NCBI GenBank assembly: GCA_017629515.1
Contig: JAGBXB010000113.1
Span: 1-34,227 of the forward strand
DNA: 34,227 nucleotides
From: Lentisphaeria bacterium
GTDB lineage: Bacteria; Verrucomicrobiota; Lentisphaeria; Victivallales; UBA1829
Reading direction: 5' to 3'
Shown here: positions 15,266-23,476 of the stretch, in pieces
Numbering within the stretch: position 1 is the first letter of the stretch
How the letters are laid out: the number at the start of each line of letters is the position of its first letter
Translations under genes and position numbers: made by a program
Notes under the pieces: generated by a model
Told to the model about the DNA's origin: nothing
Seen by the model: the letters and a program-made list of their open reading frames with translations, nothing else
Database searches by the model: none

Positions 15266-15847
15266 TTGAAGGTCGATACGGAATTTTCTGAACTTTTGAA
15301 AAGGCGTACCATTCGCAGATTTCTGCAAAATGCGATCCCGGAAGAATCTGTTGCAAAGATCCTTGATGCGGCAAGACGTGCCTCCTGCGCCCGCAATGCC
15401 CAGCGTTTACGGTATATTGCCGTTGTAAGTAAAGAAAAAGTGGATGCCATCTTTCCCTTTACCGCGTATGCCGGAAGTGTGGCACCAAGGAGAAACCCTG
15501 TTCCTGGAGAAACATCTCCCACAGTTTTTCTTGCTGTGTACGGTACGGAAGAACCGGATAATATGCTTTACGCCGATGCCGGAGCCGCCATACAGAGTAT
15601 GGAATATGCCGCATGGGAGGAAAATATCGGCAGTTGCTGGATCGGTTCTTTCAATAAAGAAAAACTTGCAGAGATCCTTGAACTGGAAAAAGAGAAACTT
15701 CTTTTTCTTGTTGCTCTGGGGTATAAAGGGGAAGACCCTGTTCAGGATGAGATCACCCTTTCAGACTCTCCCAAATATTATCTTGATGATGAGGATGTTC
15801 TTCACATCCCCAAATACACGGTGGACGCCATCACAAAGTGGGTGTGA
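15266..15847 (+). CDS. Nitroreductase-family FMN oxidoreductase
   Basis: 193 aa, FMN-dependent NAD(P)H oxidoreductase family, cytoplasmic. The N-terminal FMN-phosphate motif RRTIRRF lies at about residues 13-19, with DAARRASCARNAQ at about 34-46. The second family block is ADAGAAIQSMEYAAWEENIG (about 108-127), followed by CWIGSF. The C-terminus is short. The physiological substrate is unknown. The start is a TTG at 15266, 3 nt after the cmk stop, with only a weak purine run upstream; no in-frame ATG exists that would keep the FMN motif. Translation is therefore probably coupled to the upstream gene. It is the last gene of the operon and converges with the glycosyltransferase at 15873, leaving only 25 nt and no visible terminator. 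Confidence 0.85.
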   Translation: MKVDTEFSELLKRRTIRRFLQNAIPEESVAKILDAARRASCARNAQRLRYIAVVSKEKVDAIFPFTAYAGSVAPRRNPVPGETSPTVFLAVYGTEEPDNMLYADAGAAIQSMEYAAWEENIGSCWIGSFNKEKLAEILELEKEKLLFLVALGYKGEDPVQDEITLSDSPKYYLDDEDVLHIPKYTVDAITKWV

Positions 15848-15872
15848 AATTTTTATTTGACTGCAAGAATTT

Positions 15873-16865
15873 TTACAGTTGTTGCAGATACTTGTTAAAA
15901 AGTTGAGCCCGGTGCAGCAGGGTGTGTTCTTTTAATACCCGCTCCCGGGCGCGCTGTCCGATTCGGACAATATGCGGGTGTTGTTGCACCATCCTGATTT
16001 TTTCCAGTAATTCCTCTTTGTTTCTGAAAAAAAACATCTCTTTATCTTCTTCAAAACATTCAGGCAACTCTTCCACAAATTCCGTAAGAAGAGGGCACCC
16101 CATTGCTGCATAAAAAAATGTTTGTAAATTCATGAGCGTTTTGAGTTCCACAAATTGATTTTGAAGAATATTGATTGCAAACTCCGCGCCGGAAACTGCT
16201 TTTAAAAGAGTTTTTCCTGTGATATCTTTCTGAAATGGACTTTGCTGTGCACAAAGTTTTTTTTCATAACGCCATTTCCTGCCATATAAGGTCAAATCAC
16301 ATCCGTTATCGACAAGATATTTGAGTAATTCTACCCTATGTGGAGCAGGGCGTCCTATAAAAATTCCCTTACGACGGAAAATGGAATCACTGCCATCAAG
16401 GGAATCTATTCTTTTAAAACGGTTGCATTCAACTCCATGGGGAATATAGATCGCTGTGCCGCCTTGCTTTGTTATATTCTGTGCTGTGATGCGGGATACT
16501 GTAACGATAAGATCCACATATTTCAACCATGATGTATTTTGGTACCCTTTGAAATTCGGTCCTTCCATATCATATAAAACGATCTTTCCTTTGAAAAAAG
16601 AACGTATCTTTGCAAAATCAAAACGCAGTGAGGAAAAATTGCAGATGAGAATATCACTTTTTTCAAAATTCAGCACTTCTTCCAGTTTTCTGTATTTGAA
16701 ATCATCTTCTTTTTCCCAGAAACGGTAAAAGGGTTTATTGTTAAAATATGCCAAAGGGATGAATTTTACATCGTTTCCACATTGTGCAAGATTCTGGGCA
16801 TAGTCTTCCAGATAAAAGTCCAACTTGCCACTTGTTGCCGTAAAAATTATTTTTGTTTTCTTCAT
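15873..16865 (-). CDS. GT-B fold glycosyltransferase (CgeB/group 1-like)
   Basis: 330 aa, no signal peptide or membrane helix. The N-terminal Rossmann-like half begins KTKIIFTATSG. The C-terminal half has a family-typical FIGRPAPHRVELLKYLVDNG segment (about 178-198), LTLYGRKW, and a group-1 'EX7E-like' region FFYAAMGCPLLTEF (about 265-278) followed by an ERVLKEHT terminal segment. The presence of IYIPHGVE (about 148-155) is also common in CgeB/DUF3880 proteins. The ATG at 16865 is chosen: the frame opens at 16919, but that would overlap the upstream GH36 gene by 28 nt, and the family-like start is MKKTKI. The Shine-Dalgarno is poor. Compared with its neighbours the gene is AT-rich with few CCG/GGA codons, which hints at separate acquisition. 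Donor and acceptor are unknown. Confidence 0.8.
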   Translation of the reverse strand: MKKTKIIFTATSGKLDFYLEDYAQNLAQCGNDVKFIPLAYFNNKPFYRFWEKEDDFKYRKLEEVLNFEKSDILICNFSSLRFDFAKIRSFFKGKIVLYDMEGPNFKGYQNTSWLKYVDLIVTVSRITAQNITKQGGTAIYIPHGVECNRFKRIDSLDGSDSIFRRKGIFIGRPAPHRVELLKYLVDNGCDLTLYGRKWRYEKKLCAQQSPFQKDITGKTLLKAVSGAEFAINILQNQFVELKTLMNLQTFFYAAMGCPLLTEFVEELPECFEEDKEMFFFRNKEELLEKIRMVQQHPHIVRIGQRARERVLKEHTLLHRAQLFNKYLQQL

Positions 16866-16891
16866 GGATAAACTCGCTTTTTCAGTAATTT

Positions 16892-18862
16892 TCAGAATAC
16901 AAATTCTGCCAGGAAACAACTGCGGGGGGGGAGAATTTTTTGCAATATGCCTTTTGGGATTTTGACGGGAATTTCTTTCCAGAAATCTTTTCCTTTTATA
17001 TCCGGCAAACCGTAATGGGAAAGATCCAGAGAAAATTCTTTTTCTTCTTCCGTCCAGTTGATGAAAAGTATCCGGAATCCTCTGCCCGGAAGTCGTTGCA
17101 GATAATAAGAGGGCAGTGCACTTGTAAAAAGATCCAGCGGAACTGCCGCAAGTCCCTGAACTGCCGATACGGTCTTTCTTGCCAGACGCAAGCCGGAAGC
17201 ATTCAGAAGCGGCAGATTATCCGATAATGTCCTTATCCCGGCGGAAACAAGAACAAGGGAAAGAAGCACTTCCAGTTCATTTTCCGTACTGGTGGCAAGG
17301 CAATATTCCTGATGCGCAGCAATATTGCCCCCCTCTTTTTTATTGTAAACGAGACAGGGTCGCAGGGAGTTCAATTCCGGATCGTCACTTGTTTCCACTC
17401 CCCGGCACAGGGCAAAATCCGGGTCATTGAGCCACCGTTTTCCGTTGAAAGGATAGAGGGAAACGATATCAGCGGCATTGGCTTTGATGCAATCCCATTT
17501 TGCATGGATATCATGCCCGACCCGGACAGCTTCCGCTCCGGGATTTCCGGATAAATAAGGATAACCGCAAGCCATAAGTTCTGCCCTGCCGTTGACCGCC
17601 TTATTGACTGTATCAAAAAGCATGGGTATATATTTTCCTCTGGGAATGGTCATATCTTTTGCCAGAGGGATTTGTGTCATGGAGGCAAGAAAATCCAATT
17701 TGAAATATTTATACCCCATAGCGGCATATCTCTCAAAAAGAGAATACCAGAATTTATGGGCATCCTCATTGGTGGGGTCAAGAATGAAACCCCTGCGTTC
17801 CATGCAGTTGAACATCATTGCCGGAACTCCGTCTTCTGCTTTTGCCAGCATATCATACTTTGTCTGGGCAATCTTTGCCACACATTCCACGATCCCGGGA
17901 GCGATCCACAAGCCGGGTTCAAACCCCATTTTTGTCAGAGAGGAAGCTATTTTCTCCATGCCGGAGGGGAAGAGACCATTATGTACCCATTCCCCGTAGG
18001 CATATTGCCAGCCGTCATCAATAATGATTCTTTTCACATGTTTGGAAAGTACCGGATCGGAAGCGATGAAGTCCGCATTTTTCATTACCTCTTCCTCGGT
18101 AACAGTCCATCGGTAGTAATCCCAGGAATTCCAGGCACACTTTGTGGAAGGAATATCTTTTTCAGCAAGGGGGTCTTTACAGGAAAACTCCGGAAAGGAA
18201 GGATTTTCCTTTATGGAACACACATGCAGGGAAAGAGGCGGAAGGGTGATATTTTTTCCGGAAAAATTATGCAGAGAGGTAAAAGCCGATAAGGTAAGAA
18301 AATGTTTTCCGCCCTGTTTTTTTACTGTCCCCTCAAGGCGGGGAAAGTGTTCCGGATTCATGGGATAAGAGAGATGGAACTGTTTATCCTTTTCCCGTGT
18401 CAGAATAAGATCGAAAGCGGAAAAATTTTCCACCTTTTTCACGCCGGAAAGGGGGATACTTTTTGTTTTTCCTCCCGGCAGATTCATTGCTCTGGCAAGA
18501 ATATGATCGGGAAGAATGGTTTTTGCATCACGGAAATAACTGATCTCCAAATTTTTAAAAGCCTTTTTCAATTTCACGGAAAGAGAGATGTCTACTTCAT
18601 TTTCTGTAACAGAAAATGAAAGAAAATATTTGCCGGAAGAGTGGATAGTCTCATATTCAAGGAGAATATTTTCCTCATTTTCATTTTCCCGGCAGATCAA
18701 CTTCCAGTTTTTGAGAACAAAGGTTCTGTTGTTGCCGCAACGGATCTCTATTGCCGCATCATACAGAGCAAAATCCGCAGTGTAAAGCGAAAAAATACCA
18801 TTTTTTTCATTGAAGGAAAATTCTGTGAGAAGAGGGTATTGGGTATTGCTTTTTTCTTTCAT
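16892..18862 (-). CDS. Glycoside hydrolase family 36-like alpha-galactosidase
   Basis: Retaining alpha-galactosidase-type enzyme, 656 aa, no signal peptide. An N-terminal beta-supersandwich spans about 1-240. The barrel starts with CAWNSWDYYRW (about 245) and IIIDDGWQ (about 275). The likely nucleophile is Asp390 in YFKLDF. The likely acid/base is Asp451 in VRVGHDIHAKWD (the R-x-x-x-D motif of GH27/GH36). A C-terminal beta domain ends the protein. GGGAG precedes the ATG by a normal distance. It sits downstream of the AraC regulator with a possible promoter of its own, and its stop is 27 nt before the glycosyltransferase start. Cytoplasmic location suggests it acts on imported alpha-galactosides. 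Other alpha-linked sugars are possible, since GH36 relatives also include alpha-N-acetylgalactosaminidases. Confidence 0.9.
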   Translation of the reverse strand: MKEKSNTQYPLLTEFSFNEKNGIFSLYTADFALYDAAIEIRCGNNRTFVLKNWKLICRENENEENILLEYETIHSSGKYFLSFSVTENEVDISLSVKLKKAFKNLEISYFRDAKTILPDHILARAMNLPGGKTKSIPLSGVKKVENFSAFDLILTREKDKQFHLSYPMNPEHFPRLEGTVKKQGGKHFLTLSAFTSLHNFSGKNITLPPLSLHVCSIKENPSFPEFSCKDPLAEKDIPSTKCAWNSWDYYRWTVTEEEVMKNADFIASDPVLSKHVKRIIIDDGWQYAYGEWVHNGLFPSGMEKIASSLTKMGFEPGLWIAPGIVECVAKIAQTKYDMLAKAEDGVPAMMFNCMERRGFILDPTNEDAHKFWYSLFERYAAMGYKYFKLDFLASMTQIPLAKDMTIPRGKYIPMLFDTVNKAVNGRAELMACGYPYLSGNPGAEAVRVGHDIHAKWDCIKANAADIVSLYPFNGKRWLNDPDFALCRGVETSDDPELNSLRPCLVYNKKEGGNIAAHQEYCLATSTENELEVLLSLVLVSAGIRTLSDNLPLLNASGLRLARKTVSAVQGLAAVPLDLFTSALPSYYLQRLPGRGFRILFINWTEEEKEFSLDLSHYGLPDIKGKDFWKEIPVKIPKGILQKILPPRSCFLAEFVF

Positions 18863-18921
18863 GGGCTTCTCCCTGTGTTCGTTATTCCTGCAATATGGCG
18901 ATATGGATTTTAATGATTCAC

Positions 18922-18948
18922 AATATACTCATTTTATTTTTTTTTCAA
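18922..18948 (-). promoter_or_regulatory. Weak promoter candidate for the GH36 gene
   Basis: TTGAAA (18948-18943) and TATATT (18927-18922) on the minus strand with a short 15-nt spacer, about 60 nt before the GH36 start. The tight -35/-10 spacing could mean activator dependence, perhaps on the adjacent AraC protein. Confidence 0.3.
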
Positions 18949-18977
18949 GTCCGGCAGATGGCGGAAAAAATTTTTTT

Positions 18978-19982
18978 TCAGGAATTTTTCCTGTTCCTGT
19001 ATTTTTTTTTCAGTTTTTTCCTTTTATCGAAATCCTGATTGATTTCCAGTAATCCCGGTATCTGCGGCGGCCGGGGCGGGATGCCCTCTCTTGTCAGATA
19101 ATAGTTTGCTACTTTCTGCTGGGAAATGATCTGATTTTTCCTGTATTCTCCCGGCGTACAGGAAAAAATACGCCGGAACTCTTTGACAAAGAAGGCCGTA
19201 TTCCTGTACCCGCATACTTTGGCAATGTTCCCGATCCCCAAGCCTTCCGATTGGAGCATTTGCTGTGCGTACATCATCCTTGTACGGATCACATACTGTA
19301 CCGGGGAACAATTCATATACTTCTGGAAAAGCCGGTTGAGAGTACGCTCCCCTATTCCATACTTTGCAGACATATTTTTCAAGGTTATGCGTTCTGCAAT
19401 ATTCGCATGGATATCTTCAATGATCCTGGATAACCCTCCGGGAAGTTCCAGAGAGGCATTTTCCGGCGGAAGATGCAGCAGAAAATCATAGGTGATGGCG
19501 GATAATTTCCGCTGTATATCCTCCCCGCCGGAAGCGGCATGATCCCGTATGGTGTCAAATACATGGGAAATATACGGGATATCCGCATCAGTGATCACGG
19601 TCTGTTCTGCAAGATAGCCCTGTTCACATAAAAGCGTCACCAATACACCGTGACTGACCATGATATACCGTTTTTCCACATTCTCCAACACTTCAAAAAT
19701 ATAATGATGGCCCGGTCTGGTCAGAAAGAAATCGCCCTCTTTGACTTTGACTGTTTCCTTCCCCTCTCTGGAGAGAAGCATAGAACCTTTCGTCACAAGC
19801 TGGAAAGACCAGTAGGGCTGATAAAGATTCCCTGTCTTGCCTGCATAAAAAAGAGATTCCCCATACCCGGCAAGGAACAATACTCCCGTATTGAGAAATG
19901 TTATCCTGTTGCGGGCAAGCAGAAGCTGTTCGCTGTGCAGACTGCTGTTGAGATCTGTTCTTAAAAAGGGCTGTTCGATCAT
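18978..19982 (-). CDS. AraC-family transcriptional regulator
   Basis: 334 aa. The N-terminal half has a cupin-like ligand-binding pattern: YQPYWSFQLVTKGSMLLSREG, then VKEGDFFLTRPGHHYIF (about 55-95). The C-terminal pair of helix-turn-helix motifs covers about 200-300: ITLKNMSAKYGIGERTLNRLFQKY, then IGNIAKVCGYRNTAFFVKEFRRIFSCTPGEYRK (given here in pieces; the latter is the classic AraC signature region). A basic tail (RKKLKKKYRNRKNS) follows the DNA-binding domain, which is unusual. The frame opens at 20021, but the ATG at 19982 directly follows the upstream stop (TAA, one base, ATG), so translation is coupled to the GH20-like gene. It probably senses a sugar and controls the glycosidase genes on both sides. 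Confidence 0.92.
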   Translation of the reverse strand: MIEQPFLRTDLNSSLHSEQLLLARNRITFLNTGVLFLAGYGESLFYAGKTGNLYQPYWSFQLVTKGSMLLSREGKETVKVKEGDFFLTRPGHHYIFEVLENVEKRYIMVSHGVLVTLLCEQGYLAEQTVITDADIPYISHVFDTIRDHAASGGEDIQRKLSAITYDFLLHLPPENASLELPGGLSRIIEDIHANIAERITLKNMSAKYGIGERTLNRLFQKYMNCSPVQYVIRTRMMYAQQMLQSEGLGIGNIAKVCGYRNTAFFVKEFRRIFSCTPGEYRKNQIISQQKVANYYLTREGIPPRPPQIPGLLEINQDFDKRKKLKKKYRNRKNS

Positions 19983-19983
19983 T

Positions 19984-21771
19984 TTATACAGAAAGCAGAA
20001 GTTCTTTTTGCAATGCTTCAAGGTGTTGAAGTTTTTCTTTCATGCTTTCCGGTGTGAACATACGGATATATGCCTCTCCGTGCCAACCCTGACGGGGATC
20101 TTTTTCCACATAGGGGAGGGCATTTTTCACATTTTCGATCTCACCGTTGACGATATGCAGAAGATCGGCCTTTTTACTGTCATCCCAGTTGAGGCGCAAT
20201 CTGTATGCCCGGTAGGCATATTCCGCACTCTGCATGAGAGCTGCGCAGATAAACATATTGCCTGCTTCATGTTTATCATCCTTTCCTCCCAGGGCTTCCA
20301 GCATCGTTTCTGCCGCGATCTTCCAGATCACTGCCATTTTCCCCAGATTGGAAACAAGTTCATCCAGAGAGAAATTTCCCGGCATATTCACCGACCCGGA
20401 AAGGTCATCTCCCCGGTTTTCAAAGGGCCGGTAAGAGGTTCCGGCAGAACGGGTATTCAAAGCTCCTGTATTGAAAATGGAGGTATAGGAAAGTGCATGG
20501 GCATGACAACCCCGGTAGAGGAAAGGTATGGCAAAGGGCATATATTTGGAACCCTGTTCCATAAGTTCCCAGGCACGCAGTACGCCGGAAGCATTACAGG
20601 AGGGGAAATAATATTCCGCAAAACTTTTCAATGCTTCTTCCATATTGCCGGAAACATCTTCCCGCAGAAAGAAATTGAATCCCGCAGTATTTCCAGAGGT
20701 GGAATTTCCGAAATTCCAGCATCCCATATAGCCGAGTTCCGGGTTGTTTTTCAAATAGGAGGCCTTGCGGAAAATATTGGTCATAAGGGGCAGATCAAGA
20801 ACCGAACCCAGTTCATGGGTAGTTCCCAGCTGCAATTTCAGCATCCCTTTCAGCCCGATACTCATGCCGTATTCGATCGTGCCTTTACACCGGGGGGAGG
20901 GGCCTGCATAGGTAAGAGAATATTCATCCATGTGGAAAGAGGGTCTTTCCGCCATATCCTGCACGCCGCCGCGTTCGCAATCCGCCATAAGGATCACATC
21001 TTTGGGCAATTTTTCCAGCAGTTCTTTACAGGGCGTGGGCAGCCACATCGCCCAACCCCAGTTCCAGGCGATGATATCCATCTTCTCCGATTTTTTCCGG
21101 ATACCTTCCCTGACCAGCAAAATCTCTTCCAGTGCTACTTCCCAGCCTTCCCGTTCTTTGCATCTGGGACACTCAATGAGATGCGTCCATTCGGTGGGAT
21201 CTTTCTTTTTCCTGTGGGAATAACAGTGACCCGGATATTCGCTTGCCGTAATAAGGATAACGCCCCCCAGATCCGGAACATTTTCCGCAAGAAAACTGCT
21301 GGCATCCCTGATCCAGTTCTTCACCGCAGGGACACTTGTGCACAGCGAGGCCACTTCCAGAGGTTCATCCAGATGTTCCGCAATAAGTTGTTCGCCGCTC
21401 ATTTCGATCTGACCGGCACATTCCGGGTGATTCTTCCAGAATTCCTTATTGCCGGTAGCGATCCCCCGTACCGGCTGGAAGTACAGAAATACTTTGATCC
21501 CGTGTTTTGCCGCTCTTGCCACAAGCGTATTGAGCGCGGCAACATGGGCCATGGCATTGGTGCCGAATTCCGGAAATTCCGGTACGATGGAGATACTGCA
21601 CAAAACGGCATGAAGCCAGATGGCATTGAATCCGTTTGCGGCAATATCTGCAAGCACTTCATCGGTATAGACATTCACCGCTGTATAGGTTTCATCTTTT
21701 GTGTTATCCAGTTTCAGAGAATTCAGTCCTCCGAAACAAGAGTAAGGGGATCGCCAGATCTTGTACTGCAT
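19984..21771 (-). CDS. GH20-like/DUF4838-type TIM-barrel glycosidase candidate
   Basis: 595 aa, no signal peptide. The protein looks like a TIM barrel followed by a helical C-terminal region. Features include NGFNAIWLHAVL (about 47-58), HGIKVFLYFQPVRG (about 87-100), and a possible catalytic Glu178 in ITASEYPGHCY. A zinc-ribbon-like pair Cys201/Cys204 in the ECPRC sequence follows. Then come IIAWNWGWAMWLP and an ILMADCERGG strand. This arrangement recalls hypothetical GH20-like/DUF4838 proteins of Lentisphaerae and Planctomycetes, but I cannot fix a CAZy family and no Asp-Glu catalytic pair of classic GH20 is visible. AGGAG precedes the ATG at 7 nt. The downstream AraC start overlaps the end of this gene's transcript by one base of spacing, so they are one unit. 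It probably acts on an imported oligosaccharide. Confidence 0.72.
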   Translation of the reverse strand: MQYKIWRSPYSCFGGLNSLKLDNTKDETYTAVNVYTDEVLADIAANGFNAIWLHAVLCSISIVPEFPEFGTNAMAHVAALNTLVARAAKHGIKVFLYFQPVRGIATGNKEFWKNHPECAGQIEMSGEQLIAEHLDEPLEVASLCTSVPAVKNWIRDASSFLAENVPDLGGVILITASEYPGHCYSHRKKKDPTEWTHLIECPRCKEREGWEVALEEILLVREGIRKKSEKMDIIAWNWGWAMWLPTPCKELLEKLPKDVILMADCERGGVQDMAERPSFHMDEYSLTYAGPSPRCKGTIEYGMSIGLKGMLKLQLGTTHELGSVLDLPLMTNIFRKASYLKNNPELGYMGCWNFGNSTSGNTAGFNFFLREDVSGNMEEALKSFAEYYFPSCNASGVLRAWELMEQGSKYMPFAIPFLYRGCHAHALSYTSIFNTGALNTRSAGTSYRPFENRGDDLSGSVNMPGNFSLDELVSNLGKMAVIWKIAAETMLEALGGKDDKHEAGNMFICAALMQSAEYAYRAYRLRLNWDDSKKADLLHIVNGEIENVKNALPYVEKDPRQGWHGEAYIRMFTPESMKEKLQHLEALQKELLLSV

Positions 21772-21790
21772 AAAATAACTCCTGAAATTG

Positions 21791-21824
21791 AAAAAGGAGG
21801 CTGGAAAATTTTTCCCTCCCCCTT
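21791..21824 (-). terminator. Terminator after the seven-gene membrane operon
   Basis: On the minus strand a GGAGG/CCTCC stem (21819-21815 with 21800-21796) contains an inner GAAAA/TTTTC stem and is followed by five T (21795-21791). It lies 22 nt beyond the TPR-gene stop. The stem is imperfect. Confidence 0.55.
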
Positions 21825-21845
21825 TTATTGTTTGTATATGATCTA

Positions 21846-23465
21846 TTATTTTTGGTTTCCGGTTGCCATTGCCCCGGACTTTTCTTTTTCTTCCGCTGCC
21901 CCTTTCAGCGCATCTGCAGCGATCTGCCCTCTGATCCTTGCCGCCATTTCCGGAGAAACGCTCTGCATGAGAGCCTGGGCGATCTCCGATTTCATCTGAC
22001 GGAATGGCGGCAGTTTCAACCGGTCAACATCCATTCTGTGGGTAAATTCTTTATAAATGGATTCAGCGATCTTCAAATGCCCCTCTGCAGCAAGATAATC
22101 CCCATATCCCAGAAGAATACATGCTCTCACGATCAGACCGGAAATAAAGTCCTGCGCCTGTTTGTAACCCGCCTGTTTCACCTCTTCTTCCCAGGATTTG
22201 ATCACATAGCGGTCAAAGGACATGACTCTTGCTCCCGTACTGGGTGAAAATTTCCGCAGTTTATCATAATACTCTTTGGCTTTGGAATACTGTCCGAAAC
22301 TGTACATGGTGGCAATGGCACGGGACATGAAGTTTTCATACGCATGACGGAAGGAAGGAACTTTTGGGTTGTCCTCCATGGCTTTGAGATAGGATTCCGA
22401 TGCGGCATCCGCAACAGAAATATTCGGCACAAGCAGGAAATCCATGTTGGGGGTCTTGCCCACAAACAACATTCTTCCATTGGTGAAGATCACCTGTAAA
22501 GACTGGGTGATCATTCTGTGACAATCCATATCCGTCCGTTTGGGACTGTGCTGGATACCCATATATGCCCAGTAAATGGCAAAGGATTCCGGCAGGAACC
22601 AATCCAGTTCCCCGTATGCTGTGTTGACCGCATGGATGATGCCGGGTTCAAGGGCGAATACATCTTTGAGCCATTTGACCCGTAAAGTATTTTCCAGCAT
22701 CCGGGCTTCATCCGGGGGCAGTTCTTTTTTCAGGACTTCCGGAAATATTCCCCCATTCTGACGGAATTGTGTGGAAAGATCTTCAACACTTGCAAAGTTG
22801 TTCTTTTCCAATATCTGATACAATTTTGTCTCTTTGCCGAGGGCACGGCGCAATGCACGAAAATCTTTGGGAGAATCCGCCAGGGCTTTCCAATCCGGAT
22901 AATGCACCCCTGTAATTTTCAACATCCGCATTGCGATCTGATATTTGTAATATCTCTGGGCATCATCCAGAATATTGCCCAGTTTGTGCTGGTAGATCCA
23001 ACCCAGTTCCTTGTAAAGCGTGGGATCGTTGGGGTTGTAGGCAAGGGCTTCATGATATAATTCGATCCCTTTGTTCACCCACCGCCAGCGGTCTTCCGGC
23101 ATACTGTATGTTACCGAAATATTATATGCCATATTCCAGCCGAGATAAGCGGCTGTTGCCGTGGATTTTGGTTGCAGTTTCATGATCCATGAGGCAAGCT
23201 GCACCATTTCAAAATAGCGCCCTTTTTCCTGCATATTGATCGCCCGCAGCCACAAAGCATCCGCAAGCAGTCCCCGGAATCCGCCGAGAGCCTGCGTGGA
23301 AAATGCCACAATGGGAGGCGCACCATCAATAAACTGTTCGTCAATAAGTTTGTTCTTTTTGATATTTTCATCCAGCATCTTCTGCACAAAGGCATTGCCG
23401 GCAAGAAGAAGCAAGCCGGCGGCAAGAGCGATGAGAAACATTGGCCGTCTGTTTTCCATAATCAT
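21846..23465 (-). CDS. Membrane-anchored TPR-like protein
   Basis: 539 aa. One N-terminal hydrophobic helix (about 8-28) without a clear cleavage site should anchor the protein, with the remainder outside the cytoplasm. The soluble part is helical with TPR-like repeats: ELYHEALAYNPNDPTLYKELGWIY (about 140-165), and a second set near 400-425 (QYSKAKEYYDKLRKFSPSTG). A short Ala/Glu-rich tail ends the protein. It is the last gene of the seven-gene operon, starting 11 nt after the ABC permease stop. TPR proteins in this position often scaffold or contact the transporter; here that is inferred from position only. ATGs at 23465 and 23459 are both plausible: GGGA/GGA lies upstream of each. No enzymatic motif is seen. 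Confidence 0.82.
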   Translation of the reverse strand: MIMENRRPMFLIALAAGLLLLAGNAFVQKMLDENIKKNKLIDEQFIDGAPPIVAFSTQALGGFRGLLADALWLRAINMQEKGRYFEMVQLASWIMKLQPKSTATAAYLGWNMAYNISVTYSMPEDRWRWVNKGIELYHEALAYNPNDPTLYKELGWIYQHKLGNILDDAQRYYKYQIAMRMLKITGVHYPDWKALADSPKDFRALRRALGKETKLYQILEKNNFASVEDLSTQFRQNGGIFPEVLKKELPPDEARMLENTLRVKWLKDVFALEPGIIHAVNTAYGELDWFLPESFAIYWAYMGIQHSPKRTDMDCHRMITQSLQVIFTNGRMLFVGKTPNMDFLLVPNISVADAASESYLKAMEDNPKVPSFRHAYENFMSRAIATMYSFGQYSKAKEYYDKLRKFSPSTGARVMSFDRYVIKSWEEEVKQAGYKQAQDFISGLIVRACILLGYGDYLAAEGHLKIAESIYKEFTHRMDVDRLKLPPFRQMKSEIAQALMQSVSPEMAARIRGQIAADALKGAAEEKEKSGAMATGNQK

Positions 23466-23476
23466 TCCATCCCGTA

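Noticed and set aside
19891..21999. 702-codon plus-strand open frame opposite the GH20-like gene
   Set aside because: No recognisable domain, and it spans parts of several minus-strand genes that have Shine-Dalgarno sites and catalytic motifs.
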